This document shows positions 63,512 to 64,000 of a DNA stretch of 64,000 bases, piece after piece. Below the pieces are notes generated by a model that made no database searches, was not told the DNA's origin, and worked only from the letters and a program-made list of their open reading frames with translations. The stretch's first letter is position 1, and every line of letters begins with the position of its first letter. The DNA comes from Streptococcaceae bacterium (GTDB lineage: Bacteria > Bacillota > Bacilli > Lactobacillales > Streptococcaceae), in contig JAKVKP010000011.1 of the NCBI GenBank assembly GCA_022484805.1, positions 1 to 64,000 of the forward strand. Reading direction: 5' to 3'. Both the position numbers and the translations under genes were made by a program.

Positions 63512-64000
63512 TTTCACCTATGAAGAAAACAGTACACCTGCGATTCATGATATTGATTTTACAGTCAAAACAGGTGAGTTTGTCGTTCTGACAGGAAAAA
63601 GTGGCTGTGGTAAAACAACACTTTCCAGAATAATGAACGGTCTAATACCCGAATTGTATGAGGGTCAACTTGACGGCACATTTTCAATTGATTCTACAAT
63701 TAATTCCAAATCGGAAATATATCAATTTACGGAAAAGGTTGGCTCTGTCTTTCAAAATCCAAAGACACAATTCTTTACCACTGATGTGCTGAGTGAGCTT
63801 GCCTTTCCTTGTGAAAATATCGGCTTAGATCGTAAGATAATACAGGAACGAATCACCGAAACAGCCAAGCAATTTGAAATTGAACATCTATTAGATAGAG
63901 ACATGTTCTCGCTTTCAGGTGGTGAAAAGCAAATCATTGCCATTGCATCTGCCTATATGCTACGGCCAAAAATATTGGTGTTGGATGAACCTTCTAGTAA
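63489..64000 (+). CDS. ECF transporter ATP-binding protein (partial, runs off the window)
   Basis: An open frame from ATG 63489 to the window edge (170 codons so far). It encodes an ABC ATPase with Walker A GKSGCGKTT, Q-loop VFQNPKTQFF, signature LSGGEKQI and Walker B ILVLDEPSS. The Q-loop plus NPxTQFF pattern is typical of EcfA. The C-terminal part, and probably a second ATPase domain or gene, lie beyond the window. It overlaps ecfT by 23 nt. Confidence 0.9.
   Translation, partial: MLEFKAVNFTYEENSTPAIHDIDFTVKTGEFVVLTGKSGCGKTTLSRIMNGLIPELYEGQLDGTFSIDSTINSKSEIYQFTEKVGSVFQNPKTQFFTTDVLSELAFPCENIGLDRKIIQERITETAKQFEIEHLLDRDMFSLSGGEKQIIAIASAYMLRPKILVLDEPSS

Overview
The window is a low-GC, Gram-positive chromosome segment. 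It resembles the order Lactobacillales, most likely Enterococcaceae or a close relative. That rests on gene order and family content: a LisRK-like two-component pair beside gnd; dut-radA-yacL with ispD-ispF-gltX; prmA-rsmE-X-rel-dtd; DUF3013; a serS T-box; ECF transporters; and frequent GGAGG ribosome sites with TTG starts. No rRNA, tRNA, CRISPR array, transposase or prophage structural gene was seen. The species cannot be named from the sequence alone.

Layout. 0.2-9.8 kb: LisRK-like pair, gnd, a DUF177 protein, an ABC ATPase, a VanZ protein, prs, an aromatic-acid-exporter-like protein and a D,D-carboxypeptidase. 10-16.3 kb: gltX, a TfoX C-terminal protein, ispF, ispD, a PIN/TRAM protein, radA and dut. 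16.5-23.6 kb: a YfhO protein, T-box-controlled serS, bioY with BirA-like sites, chorismate mutase and a SulP transporter. 23.6-25.1 kb: an intergenic repeat cluster and a divergent LexA/CI-type repressor switch driving a small membrane protein. 25.2-33.4 kb: the dtd-rel-(DeoC-like)-rsmE-prmA operon, DUF3013, rarA, an unannotated 6S RNA and an extended msrA.

33.5-41.5 kb is the most unusual part. A two-component system whose kinase has almost no extracellular sensor loop lies beside an operon with five tandem tiny genes, starting exactly 107 bp apart. Each encodes a 28-29 residue single-span membrane peptide. The operon also has two paralogous two-span proteins, a small membrane protein and an 11-residue-repeat amphipathic protein. 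Next to it are a condensation-fold acyltransferase, a six-span protein and cardiolipin synthase. Related DNA elements precede both gene groups. I infer a membrane or envelope stress module; its function is not established here.

41.6-53.3 kb: a DUF59 protein, solitary ilvD, and a likely glucosylglycerate catabolic locus (GH13_18 phosphorylase, glycerate kinase, HAD phosphatase, EIIA, RpiR-type regulator, EIICB with a cre-overlapped promoter). A tautomerase and two Gfo/Idh/MocA oxidoreductases follow. 53.4-61.5 kb: a creatinase-like M24 protein, Rrf2 and ThrE, YitT and L-lactate dehydrogenase, PAP2, glutathione peroxidase and a WYL regulator pair. 61.6-64 kb: an IsdG-like haem oxygenase divergent from a Fur-box-controlled ECF transporter operon cut by the window edge, which suggests haem or iron acquisition.
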